DNA from: Hyphomonadaceae bacterium
Lineage (GTDB): Bacteria > Pseudomonadota > Alphaproteobacteria > Caulobacterales > Aquidulcibacteraceae
Assembly (NCBI GenBank): GCA_023384105.1
Contig: JAHDXR010000007.1
Coordinates: forward strand, 1 to 64,000
Direction of reading: 5' to 3'
DNA: 64,000 bases
Every line of letters starts with the position of its first letter. The first letter of the stretch is position 1. This document shows, piece after piece, positions 33,076-41,211 of this stretch. The notes under the pieces were generated by a model that had not been told where the DNA came from, did not search any database, and saw only the letters and a program-made list of their open reading frames with translations. The position numbers and the translations under genes are program-made.

Positions 33076-35235
33076 TCAAGGCGCGCCGGCGAGAACCTCG
33101 ATCAGCGGTTTGAACGCGGCCTGCGCTGAGAAGTGGCGCTCCGCGCACGCCAGCGCCGCTTCGCCCAGCGCTGCGCGGCGTGCGCGGTCGCCGGCCAGGG
33201 CCACCGCCGCCGCCGCGAACTCTGCCGGCTCGTCCGCGAGCGCCATCGCATCGGCGACGATCTGCTCGACGCCCTGCGCCGTGACGCTCGTGCCGACCAC
33301 GGCCTTGCCCGCCGCCAGCGCCTCCACCAGCTTAATCTTCAGTCCGGAGCCCGTGTAGAGCGGCGAGATCACCACGCTGGCTTCGGCGTAAAGCGGCGCA
33401 AGATCGTCCACCACGCCCAGTATGGCGACGCCGTCCGGCGGCGCGCCGAGCCCGCGCGCCACCGATCCCGCCACCTTCAGCTGCGCCTTCGGCCGCTGCG
33501 CGCGGATCAGGGGCCAGATGTCCCGATAGAACCATTCGAGGCCGACGATGTTCGGCGCCGTGTTGCTGCCGACGAAGAACAGGAGATCGTCCTGGCCGGG
33601 CTGCGTCGCCGGCGCCAGTTCGGTGGAGTGAGGCGCGGTCACGACCACGCTGCGCGGCAGCGCCGCGCGCACCTTTGCCGCTTCGTCCTGCTGGATTGCG
33701 ATCACGGCGTCGGCGAGGCCGAGCATCCTGAACTCGTCGGCGGCTTCGATCTTCACCGTGTTGGTCTCGGCCGCATCCGCCACCCGCGCCGACATCAAGT
33801 CGTGCATGATGATGGCGGAGCGTGCGTTGGGCGAGACGAGGTACGGCGCGAGCGTTGCGGTGAACGCGTAGTCGCAGAGCGCGGCGTCCGCGTTCGGGAT
33901 CGCGTTCCGCGCCAGCCACAATTGGTCCGCCCGCGTCGCCGCGGCGCCTTGCGCATACTCCGCCGGCCGGCTCAGGCCCTTGACTCCGACCTTGCTCAGC
34001 AGCCTGTCGGCGACGGCGAGCGCCGAAGCCAGCCAGATCCGCGGATCGCGCGCGACGACGATGTGTCCGAGCCGCAGCCCGCCATGGACGCGATAGCGGT
34101 CGAACACGTCCGTCTCTGCGCGCAGCTTGAGAAGCGCCCAGCGTCCGAACAGCTTCGGCGAAGCGCCCAGATAGTCGACCGCGTAGCCCGCCCGTTTCAA
34201 CGCGCCCGCGAGCGCCAGCACATAGGCCGAGCTGCCATTGGTCGCGCCGACGATACGCTGGCGCGAGATCAGCGCGACCCGCTTGCCGGCGCCGGGCCGC
34301 CGCGGTTTTGGCCGCTGCAGCCGCGCCTGCAGCGGCGCCTTGAGCAGCCACAGCGAAGCGGGCCGGTTCAGCGCCGCCGCGGCCGCGCCGACAATGTCCC
34401 TGGCTTTCAGCGCCTGGACGAGCCGGGTGAACGCCTTTGCATCCGCGCGCGCCGCCGCGCCGCGCGCGATCTCGCACTTCAGTTCGGCGTCCGCGCCGGG
34501 ATCGAGCCGGGCGTAAGCGGCGTCCAGCGCCTCGATCGAGGCGAGGTCCAGCCGGTGCGAGATCGAGGCGTCGTGCTTGCGGTAGAAGTAGCCCAACTCG
34601 GGATAGAGGCGCAGCCGGGCGCCGCCGATCATCAGCCGCAGCACCAGTTCCGAATCCTCGCCGATCCGCAACGTCTCGTCGTAGCGGGCGTTCAGCGCGC
34701 GCCGGAACACCGGCTTCAGATAACCGAGCGCCGGCCCCGCCGCGAGCAGGCGGTTGCTCGCTTCGTAGGCCGCGGGGCTGACCCAGTTGGCGCGCGCCGC
34801 CAGCGCCCCGCGCAGGTGGCCATGCGGCGGCTTCGCGATCGAATCGTAGAAGACGAGCAGATCGTCGGCGGCGATGTCGGCGCCGTCCGCCTCCGCCGCG
34901 CCGACCAGCCGCTCCAGCCGCTCCGGATGGATGTAATCGTCATTATCGACAACCGCGATCCAGTCGCCGCGCGCCGCCGCCAGCGCCCGGTTGCGGGCCG
35001 CCGCCGGGCCGGTGCGGCTTTGTTCCGTAGTAACGATCTTCAGCCTGGGATCGCCGGCCGCCGCCGCGCGCGCCCGCGCCAGGCTGTCGTCGGTCGAGCC
35101 GTCGTCGCTGACGATCAGCTCCAGCGCCGTTTCGGTCTGGCGCAGCACCGAGCGCACGGCGGCGGCGATATGCGCCGCCCCGTTCAGATTCGCCATGATG
35201 ACGGAGACCCGCGGCGCGGCGGCGGACGCGTTCAT
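33076..35235 (-). CDS. Bifunctional glycosyltransferase: GT2 fused to GT4
   Basis: Two transferase domains in one chain of 719 residues from the ATG at 35235 (GTG at 35283 adds 16 residues). The N-terminal GT2 has VSVIMANLNGAAHI (about 9-22), IVSDDGSTDDS, GPAAARNRAL, the DxD-like VDNDDYIHPE and GEDSELVLRL. A linker at about 285-320 leads to a GT-B domain. Its C-terminal half has LLFFVGSNTAPNIVGLEWF and VVISPLYTGSGLKIKLVEALAAGKAVVGT, the usual GT4 donor site. The enzyme probably adds two successive sugars. It is the last polysaccharide gene of the locus. Confidence 0.9.
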   Translation of the reverse strand: MNASAAAPRVSVIMANLNGAAHIAAAVRSVLRQTETALELIVSDDGSTDDSLARARAAAAGDPRLKIVTTEQSRTGPAAARNRALAAARGDWIAVVDNDDYIHPERLERLVGAAEADGADIAADDLLVFYDSIAKPPHGHLRGALAARANWVSPAAYEASNRLLAAGPALGYLKPVFRRALNARYDETLRIGEDSELVLRLMIGGARLRLYPELGYFYRKHDASISHRLDLASIEALDAAYARLDPGADAELKCEIARGAAARADAKAFTRLVQALKARDIVGAAAAALNRPASLWLLKAPLQARLQRPKPRRPGAGKRVALISRQRIVGATNGSSAYVLALAGALKRAGYAVDYLGASPKLFGRWALLKLRAETDVFDRYRVHGGLRLGHIVVARDPRIWLASALAVADRLLSKVGVKGLSRPAEYAQGAAATRADQLWLARNAIPNADAALCDYAFTATLAPYLVSPNARSAIIMHDLMSARVADAAETNTVKIEAADEFRMLGLADAVIAIQQDEAAKVRAALPRSVVVTAPHSTELAPATQPGQDDLLFFVGSNTAPNIVGLEWFYRDIWPLIRAQRPKAQLKVAGSVARGLGAPPDGVAILGVVDDLAPLYAEASVVISPLYTGSGLKIKLVEALAAGKAVVGTSVTAQGVEQIVADAMALADEPAEFAAAAVALAGDRARRAALGEAALACAERHFSAQAAFKPLIEVLAGAP

Positions 35236-35344
35236 GTTGCTCGGCGTGCCCTTTTCTTGCGCGCGCTGCAAGTTTTGCTCCACGGATGGATGGCGTGGAG
35301 GGAAGCCTGTTGCTGCTGCGACGGCGGGAGCCTAGGACAAGCCC

Positions 35345-36127
35345 ATGCAATTGCTGCGGATGTTCGAGCGTCCCACGCCGCCCGCCGCGAGATTTCCGGC
35401 GGGACGGGTCGGCTTCGCCGTGGGCGATATCCACGGCCGGTCTGATTGCCTGGCCGAAATGTTCGATCTGCTCGAAGCGCGCGCGGAGCAGGAGACGCGC
35501 GAAGGAGCGGCGCCGGTGGTCATCTTCCTCGGCGACTATGTCGACCGCGGGCCGGACAGCCGCGGCGTGCTCGATCTGCTGCTGAGCGGGCGGCCCCACG
35601 GCTTCGAGCGCCGCTATCTCAAGGGCAATCACGAGCAGGCCATGCTGGGCTTCCTGGACGATCCGATGGAGCACCGGGCCTGGCTGCTGCAGGGCGGGGC
35701 CGAGACGCTGCTTTCCTACGGCATCCAGCCGCCGCCGCCGGTCGGCGCGCGGGAGCATGACTGGATCGGCGTGTCGCAGCACCTGCGCGCCCGCATGCCG
35801 CCGGAGCATTTCGAGTTCCTGACCGGCCTCGAACGCTATGTCGAACTGGGCGATTACGCCTTCGTCCATGCCGGCGTGGACGTCTCCCGGCCGCTGGAAC
35901 AGCAGACCGACGAGGACCTGTTCTGGATTCGCGCGCCGTTCCTGTCGGGCAAGCGCCCGTTCACGCACCGGGTGGTCCATGGCCACACCCCGGTCGAGCG
36001 GCCCCACGCCGATCACCGCCGCATCGCCGTGGACACCGGCGCCTATGTCTCCGGCACGCTGACCGCCGCCCGGTTCGAGGGCGATCAGGTCGAGTTCGTG
36101 TCCGCCACCAGACGCACGCGCGGCTAG
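35345..36127 (+). CDS. PPP-family serine/threonine protein phosphatase (metallophosphoesterase)
   Basis: A 260-residue phosphatase with all metal-binding motifs: GDIHG (27-31), GDYVDRG (63-69), GNHE (94-97), HAGV (about 174) and HGHTPVERP (about 203). This matches bacterial PrpA-type or diadenosine-tetraphosphatase-like PPP enzymes. It sits directly beside the polysaccharide locus but on its own transcription unit. A role in dephosphorylating the tyrosine autokinase is possible but not shown by the sequence. The start is the ATG at 35345. Confidence 0.88.
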   Translation: MQLLRMFERPTPPAARFPAGRVGFAVGDIHGRSDCLAEMFDLLEARAEQETREGAAPVVIFLGDYVDRGPDSRGVLDLLLSGRPHGFERRYLKGNHEQAMLGFLDDPMEHRAWLLQGGAETLLSYGIQPPPPVGAREHDWIGVSQHLRARMPPEHFEFLTGLERYVELGDYAFVHAGVDVSRPLEQQTDEDLFWIRAPFLSGKRPFTHRVVHGHTPVERPHADHRRIAVDTGAYVSGTLTAARFEGDQVEFVSATRRTRG

Positions 36128-36212
36128 GCCGGCGCAGGGCGCGGCGTTAGCTCCGCTTGTTCGCCTGGGCGACGCGGTTTACACCCCGCACTCCAGTGAG
36201 GAGACAAACGGC

Positions 36213-36518
36213 ATGGCGCAGACTGGCGGCGCACGCGGAAACATGGACATCCAGGATCAGAAGGAGACCTTCCGCGGTTTCCTGACCGCCTCCGTCTGGG
36301 GCGGCGGTCTCGCTATTCAGCTCGTCGCCTTGCTGACGCTGGCGTTTGCGATCGGCGCGGGCTGGTGGGCCGGCTGGATCGCATTTGTGGCGATCGGGGC
36401 TGCGGCCGGCTTCTTCTTTCGCATGTCCAGCGTCTACTGGGCCGTCCAGGCCGCGATCTGGGTCGTTCTGGCGCTCGGCGGCTTCATCGTCCCGGCGCTT
36501 TCCGGCATGATGGGCTAG
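36213..36518 (+). CDS. aa3-type cytochrome c oxidase subunit IV-like membrane protein
   Basis: A 101-residue protein. The N-terminal MDIQDQKETFRGFLTASVW (about 11-29) is the signature of the small bacterial aa3 oxidase subunit IV. Unlike the one-helix classical form, hydrophobic segments continue for about three helices (about 28-50, 51-69, 73-98). GAGGAGA precedes the ATG at 36213. It is 3 bp from pntAA and so part of the transhydrogenase operon, an arrangement common in alphaproteobacteria. Its function there is unclear. Confidence 0.75.
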   Translation: MAQTGGARGNMDIQDQKETFRGFLTASVWGGGLAIQLVALLTLAFAIGAGWWAGWIAFVAIGAAAGFFFRMSSVYWAVQAAIWVVLALGGFIVPALSGMMG

Positions 36519-36521
36519 CCC

Positions 36522-37658
36522 TTGCGGATCGCTTTTCTCAAGGAGACCGCCCCGGGTGAGACGCGTGTCGCGGCGACGCCGGAGACCGTGAAAAAGATCG
36601 TCGGCCTGGGCCATAGCGTCAGCGTCGCCGCCGGCGCCGGCGTCGCCGCCAGCGTTCCGGATCAGCATTACACGGACGCCGGCGCCGAAGTGAGCGCCGA
36701 TGGCGGCGTGAGCGGCGCCGATCTCGTCGTCAAGGTGCGCCGGCCGACGCAAGCCGAGGTCGCCGCGCTGAAGCCCGGCGCCGGCTTCGTCTCGCTGCTC
36801 GAGCCCTATGGCGACAAGGCCGTCATCGATGCGCTCGCCAAAGCCAGGATCGACGCGCTGGCGATGGAATTCATTCCGCGCATCAGCCGCGCCCAATCGA
36901 TGGACGCGCTGTCGAGCCAGGCTAACCTCGCCGGCTATCGCGCCGTGATCGAAGCGGCCGGACTCTACGGCCGCGCTTTCCCGATGATGATGACGGCCGC
37001 CGGCACCGTCGCCGCCGCCAAGGTGTTCGTGATGGGCGTCGGCGTCGCCGGCCTGCAGGCCATCGCCACCGCGCGCCGCCTCGGCGCCGTCGTCAGCGCG
37101 ACCGACGTGCGTCCCGCCACCAAAGAGCAGGTGGCGTCGCTCGGTGCCAAGTTCGTCGCCGTCGAGGACGAAGAGTTCAAACAGGCCGAGACCGCCGCCG
37201 GCTACGCTAAGCCGATGAGCGCGGAGTATCAGGCCAAGCAGGCGGCGCTCGTCACCGCGCACCTCGCCAAGCAGGACGTGGTGATCACCACCGCGCTGAT
37301 CCCGGGCCGGCCGGCGCCGGTGCTCGTCACCGAGGCGCAAGCCAGGTCGATGCGGCCGGGCTCGGTGATCATCGATCTCGCGGTGGCGCAGGGCGGCAAT
37401 TGTCCGCTGTCGAAGCCGGATGAGCTGGTCGAGATCGGCGGCGTGAAGATCATGGGCTTCACCAATCTGCCGGCGCGGCTGCCCGCCGACGCCTCCGCGC
37501 TCTACGCCAAGAACTTCCTCGCGCTCCTGCCGCTGCTCGCCGACAAGGAGAGCAAGGCGTTCGCGCCGGCCTGGGACGACGAGATCATCAAGGGCGCGAT
37601 GCTGACGAAGGGCGGGGCGATCATCCATCCCTCCCTGGCCCCGGCGAGCGCGGCATGA
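36522..37658 (+). CDS. pntAA: NAD(P) transhydrogenase subunit alpha part 1 (NAD-binding domain I)
   Basis: A soluble NAD(H)-binding subunit of the proton-pumping transhydrogenase, 378 residues, matching three-subunit alphaproteobacterial enzymes. RIAFLKETAPGETRVAATPETV opens the alanine-dehydrogenase-like fold, RISRAQSMDALSSQANLAGYRAV is the conserved RQD-loop region, and VFVMGVGVAGLQAIATARRLGA is the NAD-binding Gly motif (about 169-190). The start is TTG at 36522, giving a protein that begins at the usual place. The stop overlaps the SnoaL-like ATG (ATGA). Confidence 0.95.
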   Translation: MRIAFLKETAPGETRVAATPETVKKIVGLGHSVSVAAGAGVAASVPDQHYTDAGAEVSADGGVSGADLVVKVRRPTQAEVAALKPGAGFVSLLEPYGDKAVIDALAKARIDALAMEFIPRISRAQSMDALSSQANLAGYRAVIEAAGLYGRAFPMMMTAAGTVAAAKVFVMGVGVAGLQAIATARRLGAVVSATDVRPATKEQVASLGAKFVAVEDEEFKQAETAAGYAKPMSAEYQAKQAALVTAHLAKQDVVITTALIPGRPAPVLVTEAQARSMRPGSVIIDLAVAQGGNCPLSKPDELVEIGGVKIMGFTNLPARLPADASALYAKNFLALLPLLADKESKAFAPAWDDEIIKGAMLTKGGAIIHPSLAPASAA

Positions 37659-38005
37659 ACGATATCGAGTTCGCCAAGCGCTATTACGCAGCCTGGAACG
37701 CGCGCGATATCGACGGCATCCTCGCGCTCTACGCGGAAGACATCGAGTTCTCCTCACCCTATATCGCGGCCCTCGGCTTCGCCCATGACGGGGTGATCCA
37801 CGGCAAGGCGATGCTGCGCGCCTATTTCGAGCGCGCGCTCGACCGGGCGCCGGCGCTGACGTTCTCGCCGGAAGCCATTCTCGTCGGCGCCCGCGGCCAC
37901 ACCTTGGTGTATCGCAACCATCGCGGCGAGCGCGTCGCGGAAACGCATGAGGTCGACACGGCCGGCCTCATCGTCCGCGCCGACGCCGCCTACGAGACAG
38001 CCTAA
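37655..38005 (+). CDS. SnoaL-like / NTF2-fold protein
   Basis: A 116-residue protein with the NTF2-fold pattern FAKRYYAAWNARDIDGILALYAEDIEFSSPY (6-36), a middle region with HGKAMLRAYFERALDRAP and an antiparallel-sheet C-terminus. Such proteins are isomerases, hydrolases or binding proteins. It is translationally coupled to pntAA (ATGA) and separates it from pntAB, so it is co-expressed with the transhydrogenase. No ligand can be named. Confidence 0.8.
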   Translation: MNDIEFAKRYYAAWNARDIDGILALYAEDIEFSSPYIAALGFAHDGVIHGKAMLRAYFERALDRAPALTFSPEAILVGARGHTLVYRNHRGERVAETHEVDTAGLIVRADAAYETA

Positions 38006-38022
38006 CCGCCAGGAGCGAGGTC

Positions 38023-38370
38023 ATGAACGGCATCGGCCGCAAGGCAATTGCAGCAGCGTTTCTGGCTGCGACCCTGTTCGCCGCTCCCGCTCACGCGCAA
38101 ACGGAAGGGCCGTCGATCAGCGTGCTCGCCAATTGCGCCGGCGCCATCGCCGCCCACGCCGATCTCGACGTGCTGACCTATCCGCGCGGCGCGTCCGGCG
38201 CCTGGGCGGACGTGCTCGGCCGCGTCCTCGCGCGCCTGAACACGATGGAGGGCGTCGAGGGCATGACCGGCCGCTATGCGGCCAGCGCGGCGCGCTCCTA
38301 CTGGCTGGAGCAGAGCGCCTCGGAGCGTGAAACCGCCGCAAACCAGTGCCGTACGCGTTTCGGGAGCTGA
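38023..38370 (+). CDS. Small secreted hypothetical protein in the transhydrogenase operon
   Basis: A strong ribosome binding site (CAGGAGCGAGG) precedes the ATG at 38023. The 115-residue product has a signal peptide (hydrophobic 7-22, cleavage expected after PAHAQ, about residue 26). A mature part of about 89 residues contains two Cys (LANCAGAI and AANQCRTRF) that could form a disulfide, and a helix ARSYWLEQSASERE. I do not recognise the family. It is transcribed between pntAA and pntAB, so a periplasmic role next to the inner membrane is likely. Confidence 0.72.
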   Translation: MNGIGRKAIAAAFLAATLFAAPAHAQTEGPSISVLANCAGAIAAHADLDVLTYPRGASGAWADVLGRVLARLNTMEGVEGMTGRYAASAARSYWLEQSASERETAANQCRTRFGS

Positions 38371-38374
38371 ACGC

Positions 38375-38680
38375 ATGGTCGATCCGTTCGTTTTCTATCT
38401 GGCCATTTTCGTGCTGGCGATTTTCGTCGGCTATTATGTGGTGTGGTCGGTCACGCCGGCGCTGCACACGCCGCTGATGGCCGTCACCAACGCGATCTCG
38501 TCGGTGATCATCGTCGGCGCGCTGATCGCGGCGGCGGCGAACGTCGACGCCGAGGGCGGCTGGATCGCCAAGGGCGCCGGTGGGCTCGCCGCAGCGCTGG
38601 CCGCCGTGAACATCTTCGGCGGCTTTCTCGTCACCCAGCGCATGCTGGCCATGTACAAGAAGAAAGAGCGCAGCAAATGA
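38375..38680 (+). CDS. pntAB: NAD(P) transhydrogenase subunit alpha part 2 (membrane domain)
   Basis: A 101-residue membrane subunit with three helices: FVFYLAIFVLAIFVGYYVVW (4-23), AVTNAISSVIIVGALIAAAA (about 34-53), and GLAAALAAVNIFGGFLVTQRMLAMYKKK (about 67-94). The last is the conserved end of the family. The start is the ATG at 38375, with GGGAG 8 nt upstream. It provides part of the proton channel with PntB. A palindromic repeat and another membrane-protein gene separate it from pntB. Confidence 0.93.
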   Translation: MVDPFVFYLAIFVLAIFVGYYVVWSVTPALHTPLMAVTNAISSVIIVGALIAAAANVDAEGGWIAKGAGGLAAALAAVNIFGGFLVTQRMLAMYKKKERSK

Positions 38681-38683
38681 GCT

Positions 38684-38788
38684 CGTCATTCCGGGGCTCA
38701 GCGAAGCTGAGAACCCGGAACCCAGGGGTTGCCGATGCTTCGTTTGCCCCTGGGTTCCGGAACGCGCGTGCGCGCGTCCGGAATGACG
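38684..38788. repeat. Intergenic palindromic element (CGTCATTCCGG family) inside the pnt operon
   Basis: CGTCATTCCGG at 38684-38694 and its exact inverse CCGGAATGACG at 38778-38788 bound a 105-bp element. A second nested inverted repeat (GGAACCCAGGGG against CCCCTGGGTTCC) and a hairpin CAGCGAAGCTG lie inside. This is the structure of the dispersed palindromic elements common in alphaproteobacteria. As RNA it would fold into a long hairpin between pntAB and the next gene. Confidence 0.85.
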
Positions 38789-38801
38789 AAGGGTGCGCCC
38801 G

Positions 38802-39422
38802 ATGAACGCGGCGGAGTGGCGGGCCCTCATCGAAGCATATCTCGACGGCCGTCTCTCAGCCGAGGCGTTCATGCGCCGCTTCATCGACGCGTGGCGCGCG
38901 TCCGGCGGCGCGGTCCCGCGCGCGGTTGCGGCGATGCAGGCGCATGTCGAGGCGTTCGAGGCGCAAGTCGCGGAAGTCCGCGAGGAAGGCGCCGTCAGCG
39001 ATGACGAGCTGCGTCAGGCGGCGCAGCGCGCGCTCTACAATCTCGGCGAAGAGCCGGCCGTCTCGGCCCACACCTTCGACCGCACCCGTGCGCGCGAGGA
39101 TATGCGCCGCTTCCAGGTTCACGTCTCACGCATCGCCGGCATAGGCTGCCTGATCGCGCTGGCCTGGTTCGCGCTCTGTATTCTGCAAATCTACTACGTC
39201 AGCGAATGGATTCAGCAATCGCTCGGCTGGGGCGCCTGGCCTTCGGCGGTTGTCGGCTTCATCCTCGCTTTCGTGCCGATCGTGGGCAATCTGCTCGCGT
39301 TTCTCGGCGCCACCCAGGAAGGCTGGGCGACCTGGGCCGCCGCCATCGTCTTCTTCGCCGCGCCCGCGGCGACGTTCTTATCCGGCTGGTCGCGCTGGCG
39401 CCGGCCCGGTTCCAGGGGCTGA
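38802..39422 (+). CDS. Hypothetical membrane protein between pntAB and pntB
   Basis: The start is the ATG at 38802, with GAAGGG eight nt upstream (GTG at 38793 is also in frame). The 206-residue product has a long soluble helical N-terminus (about 1-100, charged, no signal). Three or four membrane helices follow (about 107-130, 145-172, 178-195), ending with SGWSRWRRPGSRG. RRFIDAWRASGG near residue 24 is the only compact motif. I do not recognise the family. The stop overlaps the pntB ribosome-binding region, so the two are co-transcribed. Confidence 0.72.
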   Translation: MNAAEWRALIEAYLDGRLSAEAFMRRFIDAWRASGGAVPRAVAAMQAHVEAFEAQVAEVREEGAVSDDELRQAAQRALYNLGEEPAVSAHTFDRTRAREDMRRFQVHVSRIAGIGCLIALAWFALCILQIYYVSEWIQQSLGWGAWPSAVVGFILAFVPIVGNLLAFLGATQEGWATWAAAIVFFAAPAATFLSGWSRWRRPGSRG

Positions 39423-39423
39423 C

Positions 39424-40827
39424 ATGAACGCTGATCTTGCTGCGCTGCTTTACCTCGTGAGCGGGGTGCTCTTCATCCTCGCGCTGCGCGGGCTTTCCAG
39501 CCCCGAGACCAGCCGCCAGGGCAACATGTTCGGCATGCTCGGCATGGCGATCGCCATCGGCACGACGCTATGGCTCGTCACGCCCGATACGACGACGTGG
39601 CTGATCATCGCCGGCGGCATCGTCATCGGCGGCGGCGTCGGCGCCTTCATCGCCCGCTCGATCCAGATGACGGCGATGCCGCAGCTGGTGGCGGCGTTCC
39701 ACTCGCTGGTCGGTCTCGCCGCCGTGGCGGTCGCGGCCGCCGCGTTCTATGCGCCGGAGAGCTTCGGCATCGCCGAAGCCGGCCGCGGCATCCACATGCA
39801 GTCGCTGATCGAGCTGTCGCTCGGCACCGCCATCGGCGCCGTCACTTTCACCGGCTCGGTGATCGCCTTCGCCAAGCTCAACGGCAACATGTCCGGCGCG
39901 CCGATCATGCTGCCGGCGCGGCACCTGATCAACATCGTCATCGGCGCGACCATCGTCGCGCTGATCGTGATGATGATCCAGTCGCACGGCGCGGTGCAGT
40001 GGCATTTCTGGGCGCTTGCGGCGCTTTCGCTGCTGATCGGCGTGCTGCTGATCATCCCGATCGGCGGCGCCGACATGCCGGTCGTCGTCTCGATGCTGAA
40101 CTCGTATTCGGGCTGGGCCGCCGCCGCGCTCGGCTTCACGCTGGAGAACATCGCGCTGATCATCACCGGCGCGCTGGTCGGCTCTTCGGGCGCGATCCTC
40201 AGCTACATCATGTGCAAGGGGATGAACCGCAGCTTCATCAGCGTCATCCTCGGCGGCTTCGGCACCGGCGAGGGCGCGGCGGCTGCAGGCAAGGTCGAGA
40301 CCCGCCCGGTGAAGCAGGGCAGCGCCGACGATGCGGCCTTCATCATGAAGAACGCCTCGAAAGTGATCATCGTGCCGGGCTACGGCATGGCGGTGGCGCA
40401 AGCCCAGCACAGCGTGCGCGAAATGGCGGACCTGCTGAAGAAGGAAGGCGTCGAGGTGAAGTACGCCATCCACCCCGTCGCCGGCCGCATGCCCGGCCAC
40501 ATGAACGTGCTCCTGGCCGAAGCCAACGTGCCGTACGACGAAGTGTTCGAACTCGAAGACATCAACAACGAGTTCAGCCAGGCCGACGTCGCCTACGTCA
40601 TCGGCGCCAACGACGTCACCAACCCCGTCGCCAAGACCGATCCGCAATCGCCCATCTTCGGCATGCCGATCCTCGACGTGGAAAAGGCGAAGACGGTGCT
40701 GTTCGTGAAGCGCGGCATGGGCTCGGGCTACGCCGGCGTCGAAAACGAACTCTTCTTCCGCGACAACACCATGATGCTGTTCGGCGACGCCAAGAAGATG
40801 ACGGACGAGATCGTGAAGGCGCTCTAG
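39424..40827 (+). CDS. pntB: NAD(P) transhydrogenase subunit beta
   Basis: The membrane plus NADP(H)-binding subunit, 467 residues from the ATG at 39424. About eight or nine hydrophobic helices occupy the first 280 residues (including LVAAFHSLVGLAAVAVAAAAFY). The C-terminal dIII domain follows: VIIVPGYGMAVAQAQHSV with the NADP-binding GYGMA motif, IHPVAGRMPGHMNVLLAEA, VIGANDVTNPVA and FVKRGMGSGYAGVEN. All are canonical. With pntAA and pntAB it completes the enzyme that uses proton-motive force to make NADPH from NADH. Confidence 0.95.
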   Translation: MNADLAALLYLVSGVLFILALRGLSSPETSRQGNMFGMLGMAIAIGTTLWLVTPDTTTWLIIAGGIVIGGGVGAFIARSIQMTAMPQLVAAFHSLVGLAAVAVAAAAFYAPESFGIAEAGRGIHMQSLIELSLGTAIGAVTFTGSVIAFAKLNGNMSGAPIMLPARHLINIVIGATIVALIVMMIQSHGAVQWHFWALAALSLLIGVLLIIPIGGADMPVVVSMLNSYSGWAAAALGFTLENIALIITGALVGSSGAILSYIMCKGMNRSFISVILGGFGTGEGAAAAGKVETRPVKQGSADDAAFIMKNASKVIIVPGYGMAVAQAQHSVREMADLLKKEGVEVKYAIHPVAGRMPGHMNVLLAEANVPYDEVFELEDINNEFSQADVAYVIGANDVTNPVAKTDPQSPIFGMPILDVEKAKTVLFVKRGMGSGYAGVENELFFRDNTMMLFGDAKKMTDEIVKAL

Positions 40828-40869
40828 ATTTAACCAATCCGCAACCGAGGCGCCTCGTCATTCTAGGCA

Positions 40870-41109
40870 ATGAACAAGCATGACATGTTGATGGCGAACG
40901 CGCTTTGCGCGGTTCTTGCAGCTTCTGCTTCGTGCCCCACAGAATGTGGCTGCCCTGCGGGAACGGAAATTGAGCAGTTCAGGGTGAGTGCCGCTGGAAC
41001 CGCTACGACCAGCACGTCGATCCTGCTATTGCTAGCTCCGGAAGATTTCGACGAGCGCGCAGAGGTGATGTTCCGGAGTAGTCGCCTTTGGTGGTCAGCA
41101 AGCCGTTGA
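40870..41109 (+). CDS. Doubtful small ORF with a Cys-rich motif
   Basis: A 79-residue frame from the ATG at 40870. CPTECGCP near residue 22 is the only notable feature; there is no clear ribosome binding site, signal peptide or known family. Codon use is less GC-biased than in neighbouring genes, as is the whole stretch 40828-41158. It could be a small real gene, a decayed remnant of transferred DNA, or chance. Confidence 0.25.
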   Translation: MNKHDMLMANALCAVLAASASCPTECGCPAGTEIEQFRVSAAGTATTSTSILLLLAPEDFDERAEVMFRSSRLWWSASR

Positions 41110-41158
41110 CCTGCCGGCTGGAAGTTGGCGGTGTCAAACGCCGCCGCTTACATGAAGC

Positions 41159-41188
41159 AAAGGGGAGCGGTTTGCGCCGCTCCCCTTC
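41159..41188 (-). terminator. Terminator of the efflux/M13-peptidase operon
   Basis: AAGGGGAGCGG and CCGCTCCCCTT form an 11-bp perfect stem with a 6-nt loop. Read on the minus strand it is followed by TTTGCTTC, and it lies 24 bp after the stop of the M13 peptidase gene (41212). Confidence 0.75.
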
Positions 41189-41211
41189 AACGTGTGCGCT
41201 GAGGCGCGCGC

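Noticed and set aside
33133-35445. Plus-strand ORF of 770 codons
   Set aside because: Antisense of the GT2-GT4 fusion, which has clear motifs.
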